DNA from: JAWHTC01 sp032586155
GTDB lineage: Bacteria; Pseudomonadota; Alphaproteobacteria; Rhodobacterales; Rhodobacteraceae
Length of the DNA stretch: 64,000 nucleotides
Reading direction: 5' to 3'
NCBI RefSeq assembly: GCF_032586155.1
Contig: NZ_JAWHTC010000002.1
Coordinates: 558,001 to 622,000 of the forward strand
The notes beneath the pieces are model-generated. The model saw only the letters and a list, made by a program, of their open reading frames with translations. It searched no databases and had not been told where the DNA came from. Made by a program: the position numbers and the translations under genes. Positions 25,916-34,662 of the stretch are shown here, piece after piece. Every line of letters begins with the position of its first letter. The first letter of the stretch is position 1.

Positions 25916-26620
25916 ATGACGACCGCCCCCCTGGTCACCATCCTCGACGACGAACCCGCCATCCGCGAGATGCTCACCCAGGCCTTGGAAGAGGCCGGAT
26001 TCCGCACCATGGGGTTCGGCCGCGCAACCGAATTCGAAGCCGCGCTCAAGACCACCACGCCTGACGTCTGCCTTGTCGATCTGTCCCTGCCGGACAGGGA
26101 CGGTCTGACGCTTGTTCACCGCTTGGCACTCGAGCAGGGCGCCACCGTCATCATCATCTCTGGCCGTGCTCAAGTACAAGATCGGGTGACCGGCTTAGAA
26201 CTGGGTGCCGACGACTACATCATCAAACCCTTCGACCCGGCCGAGGTCGTGGCCCGCATACGTGCCCGCCTGCGCAAACCCGCGCCGACCCAGCAATCTG
26301 GAGAAACTGCCCATTTCAACGGCTGGACCGCGCATTTTGACCGCTACCTGTTGATAGATGAAACCGGCGGCGAAACCCCGTTTTCCCACGCCGAGGGCGA
26401 GGTGCTGCGACTGTTTCTCGAACGCCCTAAGCGGCTGATTTCACGCGCCAATATGCAGGAAAATCTGGGTGGAGCCGCCAGTGAAAGTTTCGACCGCGCC
26501 ATGGATGTGCGCATTTCGCGGTTACGCACCAAGCTCCGCGAAGACCCAAAAAACCCACGCCTGATCAAGACAATTTACGGGGCGGGGTATATTTTTCTGG
26601 GTGATGTAAGCTGGAGCTGA
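25916..26620 (+). CDS. OmpR-family response regulator
   Basis: A 234-residue regulator: receiver domain (1-115) with ILDDEPAIREML, acceptor Asp55 in LVDLSLPDRDGL, and GADDYIIKPFDPAEV; winged-helix DNA-binding domain (about 130-230) ending in RLRTKLREDPKNPRLIKTIY followed by GAGYIF. ATG at 25916 has AAGGA upstream; an earlier in-frame ATG at 25871 overlaps poorly with the receiver start. It is 60 bases after the hybrid kinase and is presumed to be its output partner. Confidence 0.92.
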   Translation: MTTAPLVTILDDEPAIREMLTQALEEAGFRTMGFGRATEFEAALKTTTPDVCLVDLSLPDRDGLTLVHRLALEQGATVIIISGRAQVQDRVTGLELGADDYIIKPFDPAEVVARIRARLRKPAPTQQSGETAHFNGWTAHFDRYLLIDETGGETPFSHAEGEVLRLFLERPKRLISRANMQENLGGAASESFDRAMDVRISRLRTKLREDPKNPRLIKTIYGAGYIFLGDVSWS

Positions 26621-26642
26621 CCACCAAAGCTGGGAGGCAATA

Positions 26643-27068
26643 ATGTCGTTGGAGTTCTGGATCATCCAAGTCCCGGGCTGGGCGCTGTTTTTCTACCTTC
26701 TGGTCGCTCAATGCAGCGCGGCCCTGTCGTACCGGCTGGGTGTGCGCATGGGCACGCAAGAACCCGCGGAGACAGTCGGTGAAATCGGCGTAGCTTTTTG
26801 GAAAGGCTATGCTTTTGCCGATCTGGTATTCTACACGCCTGTTCTTGGGGTTGCATTGTATGGGCATGCGTCGGGGGCGGATTGGGCCCTGTTCGCGCTT
26901 GCGGCTGTGCTTGGCATTACGGTCTATTGGCCCATTGCTTGTCTGCGCACGATTGTTGCTGCCCGCGATGCTGCTGGCTGGCAACTGCCGAAGGAGCGGG
27001 ACTACTGGATCGTCTTACCAGCAATCACAGCGTGGGGCGTCTTAGCCCTTAGTCTGCTGTGGCCATAG
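26643..27068 (+). CDS. Four-helix membrane protein of unknown function
   Basis: A 141-residue hydrophobic protein with about four membrane helices (8-28, 58-74, 80-102, 122-140). Features include YRLGVRMGTQEPAETVGEIG and a FWKGYAFADLVFYTPV helix. It lies 22 bases after the response regulator with GGGAGG before the ATG, so it may be part of that transcript. I recognise no family and assign no function. Confidence 0.6.
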   Translation: MSLEFWIIQVPGWALFFYLLVAQCSAALSYRLGVRMGTQEPAETVGEIGVAFWKGYAFADLVFYTPVLGVALYGHASGADWALFALAAVLGITVYWPIACLRTIVAARDAAGWQLPKERDYWIVLPAITAWGVLALSLLWP

Positions 27069-27228
27069 TCCAGCCCAAGAGGCACGCTATATTTAGTAGC
27101 CGCCATAGAAACTTCACGTAAATGTAGAAATTTCCAAAAATTTGAGGTAATGTGTCTTCAACGCGAAAGGCCAAACCTTTCCAATCCGGTGGGAAAATCC
27201 CGCCTCACCCGAGCAAGGAAACGAGACA

Positions 27229-27627
27229 GTGACACAGCTTGAAACCTATACCGCCCTTGCGGCGCTTTGGCTTGGTATATCCTGGCTTCCCTACATCCTC
27301 GACCGGATCATCGTGCGGGGCTTGATGGGGGCCTTGGCCAATTACGATCCCGCCGCAAAACCACAATCCGCCTGGGCCCAACGGGCCATGCGTGCCCACA
27401 AGGTCGGAGTCGAGGCCTTCGTGGCCTTCGCCCCGCTGGCCGTCATGGCTATGATACGGCTGCCCGAGGATGGCTATCCCGGCGTGCTGGCCATGGCATG
27501 GTTCTACGCCATGATCGCCCATTATATCATCTACTGCCTTGGCATCCCGGTGGTGCGCACACTGGCCTTTGCCGTGGCTGCGGCCTGTACCGTGGCACTT
27601 GGCTTGCGATTGTTCGGCATGATCTGA
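27229..27627 (+). CDS. MAPEG family membrane protein
   Basis: A 132-residue, four-helix protein of the MAPEG superfamily (membrane-associated eicosanoid and glutathione metabolism). RAMRAHKVGVEAFVAFAPLA is the signature helix. GTG start at 27229, after an AT-rich 160-base gap that probably holds its promoter. Bacterial members are mostly uncharacterised, some with glutathione transferase activity. Confidence 0.85.
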   Translation: MTQLETYTALAALWLGISWLPYILDRIIVRGLMGALANYDPAAKPQSAWAQRAMRAHKVGVEAFVAFAPLAVMAMIRLPEDGYPGVLAMAWFYAMIAHYIIYCLGIPVVRTLAFAVAAACTVALGLRLFGMI

Positions 27628-27679
27628 TTCAACGGCTCTCCCGAGGCCCTGCCTTTTTGCTCCCCTGGCAGGGTACAAT

Positions 27680-27722
27680 GGCCGGTGCATTCCCCTTTCA
27701 GCCAAAAGGAAGTGCGCCGGCC
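27680..27722. terminator. Bidirectional terminator-like hairpin between convergent genes
   Basis: GGCCGG (27680-27685) pairs with CCGGCC (27717-27722), and the stem continues inward through TGCA and CCTTT with wobbles to about 27698/27704. It runs into the stop codon of the amidohydrolase gene. Confidence 0.6.
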
Positions 27723-28933
27723 TAGTTTTGCCCCTGCAAACTCGCGACGGCCCCTGCCAGAACCTGCAATCCAGCCACCAGATCACGCTCGTCTGTATCT
27801 TCTTCAAAGGCATGGCTGATCCCGTCGATTGATGGCACGAACAGCATCGCCACCGGCATCAACCGCGCCACGTTGGTCGCGTCATGCAGTGCGCCGGACG
27901 GCATTTCGCGCCAACGCCCCGGCACCACCAATTCGGCCGACAACTTCAGCGCAGTGCGCAGGTTTTCATCCATCGTCACCGGTTCGAGCCCCAGCATGGG
28001 TCCGATCTCCAACCCCAACTCGCGCGCCTCAGAAACCTCCTGCGCTGTTGCACGAATAATCTCTTCCATCCGTCGCAACCGGTCAGCATCGCCATCACGC
28101 CATTGCATCGAAAATACTGTTTTCCCCGGCACGATCGAATGGGCATCCGGGTGCAGGCTGACGTGGCCGATGGTCCAGACGGTTTGGGGTGTAACCACGT
28201 TCCGGAACCGCTCATTGATCAGAGCGTTGAACTCAGCGAGCCCCTGAAAGGCATCGCGGCGCAGATGCATCGGTGTCGTACCTGCGTGGTTCTGCTGGCC
28301 ATCGAACGTGATGCGCATATCCCGGATGCCGACAATGTCGCTGACCACGCCGATGGCTTCCCCTGCCTGATCCAACCACGGCCCCTGTTCGATATGCATC
28401 TCGATGAACCCGGTGAAGCGGTCCGCATCAACCCAATCGCCGATCAAATGCGCCATCGTGCCCCGAGCCTCAGCCAGGGTCACGCCGTCGCGGTCGGTCA
28501 ACTCGTCAGCCTGCTCCAGGTTCAACCCACCGGACCAAACCGTGCTGCCGGTGGTGACCCCGAACCGGCCTTCCTCATCCTGGAAGCTGACAACCGAGAT
28601 GGGCGGCCCTCCGGCCTCGCGACTGGCCCGTGCCACTTCCAGCGCGGCAATTACACCCAGACTGCCATCCAGCCACCCGCCTTCGGGCTGGCTATCAGAA
28701 TGCGAGCCCAGAAGCAGCGATGTCCCTTCGGCCAGCCCAAACAGGTTTCCCATCGGGTCGTAATGCGTCGTCAGACCCACCTCTTCCATCCGCCCACGCA
28801 ACCATTCCCGCGCCTCGATATCGGGCTTGGAATAGGCCGGACGAACCACACCCTTTCCAATACCAGACGCCCCGAACTGGCGCAGGGTATGCAAGTCGGA
28901 AAGGAATCGGTCGGGATTTACGCTCAGTATCAT
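27722..28933 (-). CDS. M20-family Zn amidohydrolase (allantoate amidohydrolase / N-carbamoyl-amino acid hydrolase type)
   Basis: A 403-residue metallohydrolase that releases ammonia or carbamate from ureido/carbamoyl compounds such as allantoate or N-carbamoyl amino acids. Metal motifs: GSHSDSQPEGGWLDGSLGV (His and Asp), QDEEGRFG and EMHIEQGPWLD; MPSGALHDATNVARL carries the late His ligand region. HAGTTPMHLRRDA is the dimerisation-domain motif. Exact substrate is not decidable. Its ATG overlaps the stop of the HNH endonuclease gene upstream, an odd partner. Confidence 0.88.
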   Translation of the reverse strand: MILSVNPDRFLSDLHTLRQFGASGIGKGVVRPAYSKPDIEAREWLRGRMEEVGLTTHYDPMGNLFGLAEGTSLLLGSHSDSQPEGGWLDGSLGVIAALEVARASREAGGPPISVVSFQDEEGRFGVTTGSTVWSGGLNLEQADELTDRDGVTLAEARGTMAHLIGDWVDADRFTGFIEMHIEQGPWLDQAGEAIGVVSDIVGIRDMRITFDGQQNHAGTTPMHLRRDAFQGLAEFNALINERFRNVVTPQTVWTIGHVSLHPDAHSIVPGKTVFSMQWRDGDADRLRRMEEIIRATAQEVSEARELGLEIGPMLGLEPVTMDENLRTALKLSAELVVPGRWREMPSGALHDATNVARLMPVAMLFVPSIDGISHAFEEDTDERDLVAGLQVLAGAVASLQGQN

Positions 28934-29853
28934 GCTGCAGCCCCAAAGATATTCTCACGGTGAAAACGAAGGTATTCCGGATGCGGATGGTCTCTCGAAT
29001 TGTCGGGCAGATGCAATCGCTCTGATGGTGAAATCAGCCGGCGCCGCACATCCGGCGAGACCTTGTTATCTGAAACAAGAATTTCATGCTCGGGTCCTAC
29101 CGAGATCAAACCACGATCAAACATCCAATGTAGCGTTGCCGAAAGTGCCAGCCCGTTGGGCACAACATCTGGTCCGTCAAGCTTCACAGGTCGAATATGA
29201 GCGGCTTGAACCTCGGCCCTGCCCAGCCCATTGCGAAGGTCCAGGCCGGAAATCGCACAGCGACCTTTGTAGGCAGCCTTGACCATTCGCGCAAACGATT
29301 GATCTCTCGCTTTGCGAGAGGTGAGGACCTCACTGCGCAAGTCCGAAAGGCCCGGATAAACAAAGGGCTGCGAAGCCTCGCCAAACCCTCCTGCCACCAC
29401 TCCCGGCGGGTCGGCTTCACGAGGAAGCGCCTCAGGTCCGCTCAGAGGATGCAACCCGGCCTGCACAATCTCGGAAAACTCTTCGAATGAAACACCTCTC
29501 ACTGCCGAGACAGCATAACCGCCACTCATTGCGCGGCCGTCAGCCCCCCGCAAACTGTGCTCCCAAGCCCGCCCTAAGGGGTTGTTACGCGGCACAACCT
29601 GTTCAAATTGCCAAAGCGTGTCTCGTTCGAGCACGGCAAAGTAATGCCCGTCAGTTTCAGGGTCCGGAATTACCTCACGAACTTTCTGCACCGCGGTATA
29701 GCCCAACACTCCGGCCTTACCCTCATAGAAGACCACCCAGTCACCGACGCACGCTTGTACCCGACTCAGGTACATTTTGGGAAAGTGATACCGAACGCCT
29801 GGTTCATCTTTATAGATCGACCTCGGGTTTTGTATGAAGACTGCATTGGCCAT
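28930..29853 (-). CDS. PUA-like domain plus HNH endonuclease
   Basis: A 307-residue protein. The first about 130 residues (GDWVVFYEGKAGVLGYTAVQ, FAVLERDTLWQFE) look like an EVE/PUA-like base-reading module. The C-terminal half is an HNH nuclease with CAISG, the AAHIRPVKLDGPDVVPNGLA motif followed by LSATLHWMFDRGLISV. Such fusions are predicted modification-dependent restriction enzymes. ATG 29853 is chosen over an upstream GTG. It follows the formate dehydrogenase gene by 38 bases and is coupled (ATGA) to the amidohydrolase; no methylase or other defence gene is beside it. Confidence 0.8.
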   Translation of the reverse strand: MANAVFIQNPRSIYKDEPGVRYHFPKMYLSRVQACVGDWVVFYEGKAGVLGYTAVQKVREVIPDPETDGHYFAVLERDTLWQFEQVVPRNNPLGRAWEHSLRGADGRAMSGGYAVSAVRGVSFEEFSEIVQAGLHPLSGPEALPREADPPGVVAGGFGEASQPFVYPGLSDLRSEVLTSRKARDQSFARMVKAAYKGRCAISGLDLRNGLGRAEVQAAHIRPVKLDGPDVVPNGLALSATLHWMFDRGLISVGPEHEILVSDNKVSPDVRRRLISPSERLHLPDNSRDHPHPEYLRFHRENIFGAAA

Positions 29854-29891
29854 ACGGCCAAGAAGCACATCAATGGTCGGGTCGGCAAGAG

Positions 29892-32672
29892 CTACTCCGC
29901 CGCCACGGCCCCCTCAACCTTTTCGACCTTCACCGCCGAGAACTTGAACTCGGGGATCTTGCCATAGGGATCAACCGCCGGGTTGGTCAGGATGTTCGCT
30001 GCCGCCTCGACAAAGGCAAAGGGCAGGAACACCATATCCTCGGCCACAGCCCGATCCGCCCGCGCCATCACCTCGACCGATCCACGACGGGTGCTCAACC
30101 GGATCATGCCACCCGGCTCAACCCCCAACCGCCGCAACGTCTTGGGGTGCAGGGAACAATTCGCCTCGGGCTCCACGGCATCCAGAACCTTGGAGCGCCG
30201 GGTCATTGACCCGGTGTGCCAATGCTCAAGCTGCCGTCCGGTGGTCAGGATCATCGGATACTCCTCGTCCGGCGCCTCGTCCGGTGCAATTACGCTGGCG
30301 GGTGTAAACCTTGCCCGGCCATCCTCGCGCGGGAAGCCATCGCCAAACACGATATGCTGCCCCGGATCCTCGGGTGACAGCGACGGATAGGTTACTGCGT
30401 GCTCTGCCTCCAACCGGTCCCAGGTGATGTTGTCGAGCGAATGCATGCCGCGTTTCATCTCGGCAAACACATCTCTGGGACTGCCGTAGACCCAGTTGAG
30501 CCCCAGCCGCCGGGCCAGCTCGACCGTGATCGCCCAATCCTCGCGTGCCTCGCCCGGAGGGGGGACCGCAGGGCGGCCCATCTGAACCTGCCGATTGGTA
30601 TTAGTGACGGTGCCCGATTTCTCGTAAAACGCCGAGGCTGGCAGGATCACGTCAGCATAATTTGCCGTTTCGGTCAGGAAAATGTCCTGCACCACTAGGT
30701 GTTCCAGCTTAGCCAGGGCCTCGCGCGCGTGATCCACATCCGGATCAGACATGGCCGGGTTTTCTCCCTGGATGTACATGCCCCTGATGTCACCGGCATG
30801 GATCGCATCGATGATCTCGGTCACGGTCAGACCCTTTTCCTCATCGTTGAAATCATCCGAGCCCCAGATGTGATTGAAGTTCTCACGAACGTGGTCGTCC
30901 ATCACGCTCTGGTAATCCGGCAGGAACATCGGGATCAGCCCCGCATCTGACGCCCCTTGCACGTTGTTCTGCCCCCTGAGAGGGTGCAGCCCCGCGCCCG
31001 GCTTGCCGACATTCCCGGTCATCAGCGCCAGTGAAATCAGGCAGCGCGAATTGTCGGTACCGTGGATGTGCTGGCTGACGCCCATACCCCAGAAGATCAT
31101 GCCCGCCTTGGCCCCGGCAAAGACCCGCGCCACATCGCGCAGCACCTCGGGTGCAATACCGCAAATCTCGCTCATCTCCTCGGGCGAGAAATCAGCCAGG
31201 TGCTCTTTCTCGGCCTCCCAGTTGTCGGTAAACCGCTCGATATAATCCTGATCGTACAGCTCTTCCTCGACGATCACATGCATGATCGCATTCAGCATCG
31301 ACACGTCCGCGCCGGGCCGGAATTGCAGCATGTGTGACGCAAACCGACGCAACCCAACCCCACGCGGATCCATCACGATCAGCTTGCCACCGCGTTTCAC
31401 AAACTGTTTGAAGTAGGTCGCTGCAACTGGATGGTTTTCCACCGGGTTACAACCAATCAAGATTGCCACATCGGCGTTTTCAATCTCGTTGAACGTGGCA
31501 GTCACGGCGCCCGAGCCGACATTTTCAAGCAGGGCCGAGACAGACGAAGCATGGCAAAGCCGGGTGCAGTGATCGACGTTGTTGTGGCCGAACCCCTGAC
31601 GGATCAGCTTCTGAAACAAATAGGCTTCTTCATTGGTGCACTTGGCGCTGCCGAACCCGGCGACCCGCCTGCCGGTATCGTCACGCAACCGCGCCAGGCC
31701 CCCGGCGGCCACTTCCATCGCCTCGTCCCAGCTTGTTTCGCGGAACACGTCCGTGAAATTGCCAGGGTCAACGTTCAGCCCCTTCGCAGGCGCATCATCA
31801 CGCCGGATCAGAGGTTTGGTAAGGCGATGTGGATGGTGGATATAGTCGAACCCGAAACGGCCCTTTACACAAAGCCGCCCTTCGTTGGCGGGCCCATTCA
31901 GCCCCTCAACATAAACAACTCTATCGTCCTTGACCTTGAGCGACACCTGGCAGCCCACCCCACAGAACGGACAGACACTTTCCACTTCGCGGTCGAAATC
32001 CGATCTATCCCCGCGCTCGCCCTCGGCCACGACGCTGGCCGGCATCAGCGCACCGGTTGGACAGGCCTGCACACATTCGCCACATGCGACGCAGGTTGAG
32101 CCGCCCATTGGGTCATTCAGATCAAATATCGGGTACGCGTCATGGCCGCGCCCTGCCATCCCGATCACATCATTGACCTGCACTTCACGGCAAGCCCGCA
32201 CGCACAGGCCACAAGAAATGCAGGCATCCAAGTTCACCCGCATCGCGATGTGGCTGTCATCCAGAAGCGGTATGCGCCCCTTTTCCAGTTTGGGTAGGCG
32301 ACTGGCCTCGATGCCACTCGCTTCGGCCATGTCCCAGAAATGTGCGTTCTTGTCGTGGGCCACGTCGCGCTCGGGCTGATCGGTGATCAACATCTCCACC
32401 ACCATCTTGCGGGCACTCTCGGCGCGCGTCGAGTCGGTGGTAACGACCATCCCCTCGGCAGGCTCGCGAATGCAGCTGGCAACCAGTGTGCGCTCACCTT
32501 CGACCTCGACCATGCAGGCACGGCAATTACCGTCAGGGCGGTATCCCGGCGCGGGCTTGTGGCAAAGATGCGGAATCACCAAGCCCCGGCCATTGGCCAC
32601 TTCCCAGATGGTCATGCCCTTCTCGGCCACAACCTCCTCGCCATCCAATGTGAATCGGACCCTATCATTCAT
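29892..32672 (-). CDS. Formate dehydrogenase alpha subunit, molybdopterin type
   Basis: A 926-residue molybdoenzyme. N-terminal 2Fe-2S ferredoxin domain (CHKPAPGYRPDGNCRAC), NuoG-like His/Cys cluster, two 4Fe-4S motifs (CISCGLCVRAC, CVACGECVQAC), then CPFCGVGC and the catalytic domain with VDHCTRLCHASSV. The redox-active position appears to be Cys, not selenocysteine. The C-terminus has the molydopterin dinucleotide barrel (LTTGRQLEHWHTGSMTRRS). It oxidises formate to CO2. No beta, gamma or FdhD gene is adjacent, so it is a stand-alone subunit in this region. ATG 32672 fits the ferredoxin start. Confidence 0.93.
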   Translation of the reverse strand: MNDRVRFTLDGEEVVAEKGMTIWEVANGRGLVIPHLCHKPAPGYRPDGNCRACMVEVEGERTLVASCIREPAEGMVVTTDSTRAESARKMVVEMLITDQPERDVAHDKNAHFWDMAEASGIEASRLPKLEKGRIPLLDDSHIAMRVNLDACISCGLCVRACREVQVNDVIGMAGRGHDAYPIFDLNDPMGGSTCVACGECVQACPTGALMPASVVAEGERGDRSDFDREVESVCPFCGVGCQVSLKVKDDRVVYVEGLNGPANEGRLCVKGRFGFDYIHHPHRLTKPLIRRDDAPAKGLNVDPGNFTDVFRETSWDEAMEVAAGGLARLRDDTGRRVAGFGSAKCTNEEAYLFQKLIRQGFGHNNVDHCTRLCHASSVSALLENVGSGAVTATFNEIENADVAILIGCNPVENHPVAATYFKQFVKRGGKLIVMDPRGVGLRRFASHMLQFRPGADVSMLNAIMHVIVEEELYDQDYIERFTDNWEAEKEHLADFSPEEMSEICGIAPEVLRDVARVFAGAKAGMIFWGMGVSQHIHGTDNSRCLISLALMTGNVGKPGAGLHPLRGQNNVQGASDAGLIPMFLPDYQSVMDDHVRENFNHIWGSDDFNDEEKGLTVTEIIDAIHAGDIRGMYIQGENPAMSDPDVDHAREALAKLEHLVVQDIFLTETANYADVILPASAFYEKSGTVTNTNRQVQMGRPAVPPPGEAREDWAITVELARRLGLNWVYGSPRDVFAEMKRGMHSLDNITWDRLEAEHAVTYPSLSPEDPGQHIVFGDGFPREDGRARFTPASVIAPDEAPDEEYPMILTTGRQLEHWHTGSMTRRSKVLDAVEPEANCSLHPKTLRRLGVEPGGMIRLSTRRGSVEVMARADRAVAEDMVFLPFAFVEAAANILTNPAVDPYGKIPEFKFSAVKVEKVEGAVAAE

Positions 32673-32864
32673 CGCGCGTGCTCCTGTCCTTAAGCGTAGC
32701 ATAAATCACGCTGTAACGCGCCTGCATCCCCCATTCCCGACCGCTGGGTGGCAATTCGCGCCACCCGCCCCTTCATCTTGCCAAAAATACTCCTGTGCGG
32801 AACGCTCCCCCGATTGCCACACGCGCCACACTCGAATATCGAATGCTCCGAAAGGACATTATCC

Positions 32865-33524
32865 ATGCCCCACATCACCCTCGTGCGCCACGGTCAGGCC
32901 AACTCCATGGCCAAGGATGAGACCGGATATGACAAGCTCTCGGATCTTGGTCACCAGCAGGCCCGCTGGCTGGGGGAACATATCGACGCCACCGGAGAGC
33001 GTTTCGCCCGGGTCTATTCCGGCACCCTACGGCGCCAGGTTGAGACGGCACAGTCGATGGGCGCCGAACGTCACGCGCCGCTGGTGCAGGATGCACGGCT
33101 CAATGAGCTTAGCTATTTCGCCATGGCACAGATGATGCAGGACCAGCACGGGCTGCCGATTCCCGAAACCCGCGAAGGCTATGTTGAACACCTGCCGCAG
33201 GTCTTTGGCGCGTGGGAGCGCAACGAGATCGCCGACCCACCCGAAAGCTACGCCGATTTCACCGCCCGGATCGACGCCATGCTCGATGAAATCACCGCCT
33301 CGAACGGCCGCGCCCTGCTGGTGACGTCCGGCGGGGTGATCGCAACAATCCTGCGACGGGTGCTGAACCTCGATCTGATAGCCTGGAGCCATGTGGCGCT
33401 TTCGATCATGAACAGTTCGGTTCACCGCCTTCACGTGTTGCATGGCTATCCGACGCTGGCACATTTCAACGCCATCCCGCATCTGGAACACCGCGACCGG
33501 CAATTCGCCCAAACCCATCTCTAA
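32865..33524 (+). CDS. Histidine phosphatase family protein
   Basis: A 219-residue phosphoglycerate mutase-like phosphatase. ITLVRHGQANSMA carries the catalytic RHG; YSGTLRRQVETAQ the second Arg; LLVTSGGVIATIL lies where the second catalytic His is normally found but reads SGG rather than GH, so activity may be altered. ATG 32865 has GAAAGGA upstream. It is divergent from formate dehydrogenase and 57 bases before the saccharopine genes. Confidence 0.8.
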   Translation: MPHITLVRHGQANSMAKDETGYDKLSDLGHQQARWLGEHIDATGERFARVYSGTLRRQVETAQSMGAERHAPLVQDARLNELSYFAMAQMMQDQHGLPIPETREGYVEHLPQVFGAWERNEIADPPESYADFTARIDAMLDEITASNGRALLVTSGGVIATILRRVLNLDLIAWSHVALSIMNSSVHRLHVLHGYPTLAHFNAIPHLEHRDRQFAQTHL

Positions 33525-33581
33525 CCCTTCCGACGCGCGCATGTCAGGGCGCGGCGAAGGTCCCCGCATAGGAGCCGAAAC

Positions 33582-34661
33582 ATGACACATCTCTGGGTCC
33601 GCGCCGAACAGCGCCTGAACGAGGAACGGGTCGGCCTGACCCCCGAAGGCGCCAAGGCGCTGGTCGATACCGGTATCCGCGTCACGGTCGAGGAAAGCTC
33701 GGTCCGCGCCATCCCGCTGCAAGGCTACATTGACGCCGGGGCCGAAATCGCGCCGGAAAACTCGTGGGCGCAGGCACCCGCAGACGCGATCATTTTCGGC
33801 CTCAAGGAACTGCCCGAAGATGGCACCCCCCTTCCTCATCGCCACATCATGTTCGGCCATGCCTTCAAAGGGCAGTTTTCCGGCAAAGACCTGCTGCGCC
33901 GCTTCAAGGATGGCGGCGGCACACTATATGATCTGGAATACTTGGTCGACGAAGCCGGCCGCCGTGTTGCAGCCTTTGGCTATTGGGCTGGCTTCGCCGG
34001 GGCCGCGGTCAGCCTTATCGCCTGGGCTGCACAACAGAAGGGCGGCATCTGTGGCCCGGTTGGCGCCTACAAGAACAAGGACGCCATGCTGACCGGTCTG
34101 ACCGCGCAGATGGACGCCACCGGCAAACCCCGCCCCAATGCCATCGTCATCGGCGCGCTAGGCCGGGTCGGCACCGGCGCGGCGGACCTGTGCGAGGCGC
34201 TCGGCGTGGACGTCACCAAATGGGACATGGCCGAAACTGCGAGTGGTGGCCCCTTCCCGGAAATCCTGCAGCACGACCTGTTTTTCAACTGCATCCTGGC
34301 CCGCCCCGGCACTCCGGTTTTCGTTCCGCAATCGGCGCTGACAGCGGATAGAAAGCTGACAGTCATTGGTGATGTCGCCTGCGACCCCGACAGCGACTAC
34401 AACCCGGTGCCGGTCTATGACCGGGCCACGAACTGGGCCGAACCGGTTTTCCGCGCCCACGGTACGCCGATCACCCGTGCCCATGACGATCCCCCCCTCG
34501 ACGTGATGGCCATCGACAACCTGCCGTCGATGCTGCCTCTGGAATCCTCGCAAGATTACGCAGAACAGCTCTTGCCATCCCTTCTGACCCTCTCCAATCT
34601 CTCGGATGGTGTCTGGGCACGCGCCGAGGCCGACTTCAAAACACACGTCGCGGAGGTTTGA
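33582..34661 (+). CDS. Saccharopine dehydrogenase, lysine-forming (LYS1-type)
   Basis: A 359-residue enzyme with alanine dehydrogenase-like fold: LWVRAEQRLNEERVGLTPEG at the N-terminus, FGHAFKGQFSGKDLLRRF, and a dinucleotide site IVIGALGRVGTGAADLCEAL near residue 190. It interconverts saccharopine with lysine plus 2-oxoglutarate using NAD. Together with the next gene it makes the two-step saccharopine route, which in bacteria is mostly catabolic or osmotic-stress linked. ATG has AGGAG upstream and a one-base gap separates it from the reductase gene. Confidence 0.9.
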   Translation: MTHLWVRAEQRLNEERVGLTPEGAKALVDTGIRVTVEESSVRAIPLQGYIDAGAEIAPENSWAQAPADAIIFGLKELPEDGTPLPHRHIMFGHAFKGQFSGKDLLRRFKDGGGTLYDLEYLVDEAGRRVAAFGYWAGFAGAAVSLIAWAAQQKGGICGPVGAYKNKDAMLTGLTAQMDATGKPRPNAIVIGALGRVGTGAADLCEALGVDVTKWDMAETASGGPFPEILQHDLFFNCILARPGTPVFVPQSALTADRKLTVIGDVACDPDSDYNPVPVYDRATNWAEPVFRAHGTPITRAHDDPPLDVMAIDNLPSMLPLESSQDYAEQLLPSLLTLSNLSDGVWARAEADFKTHVAEV

Positions 34662-34662
34662 C

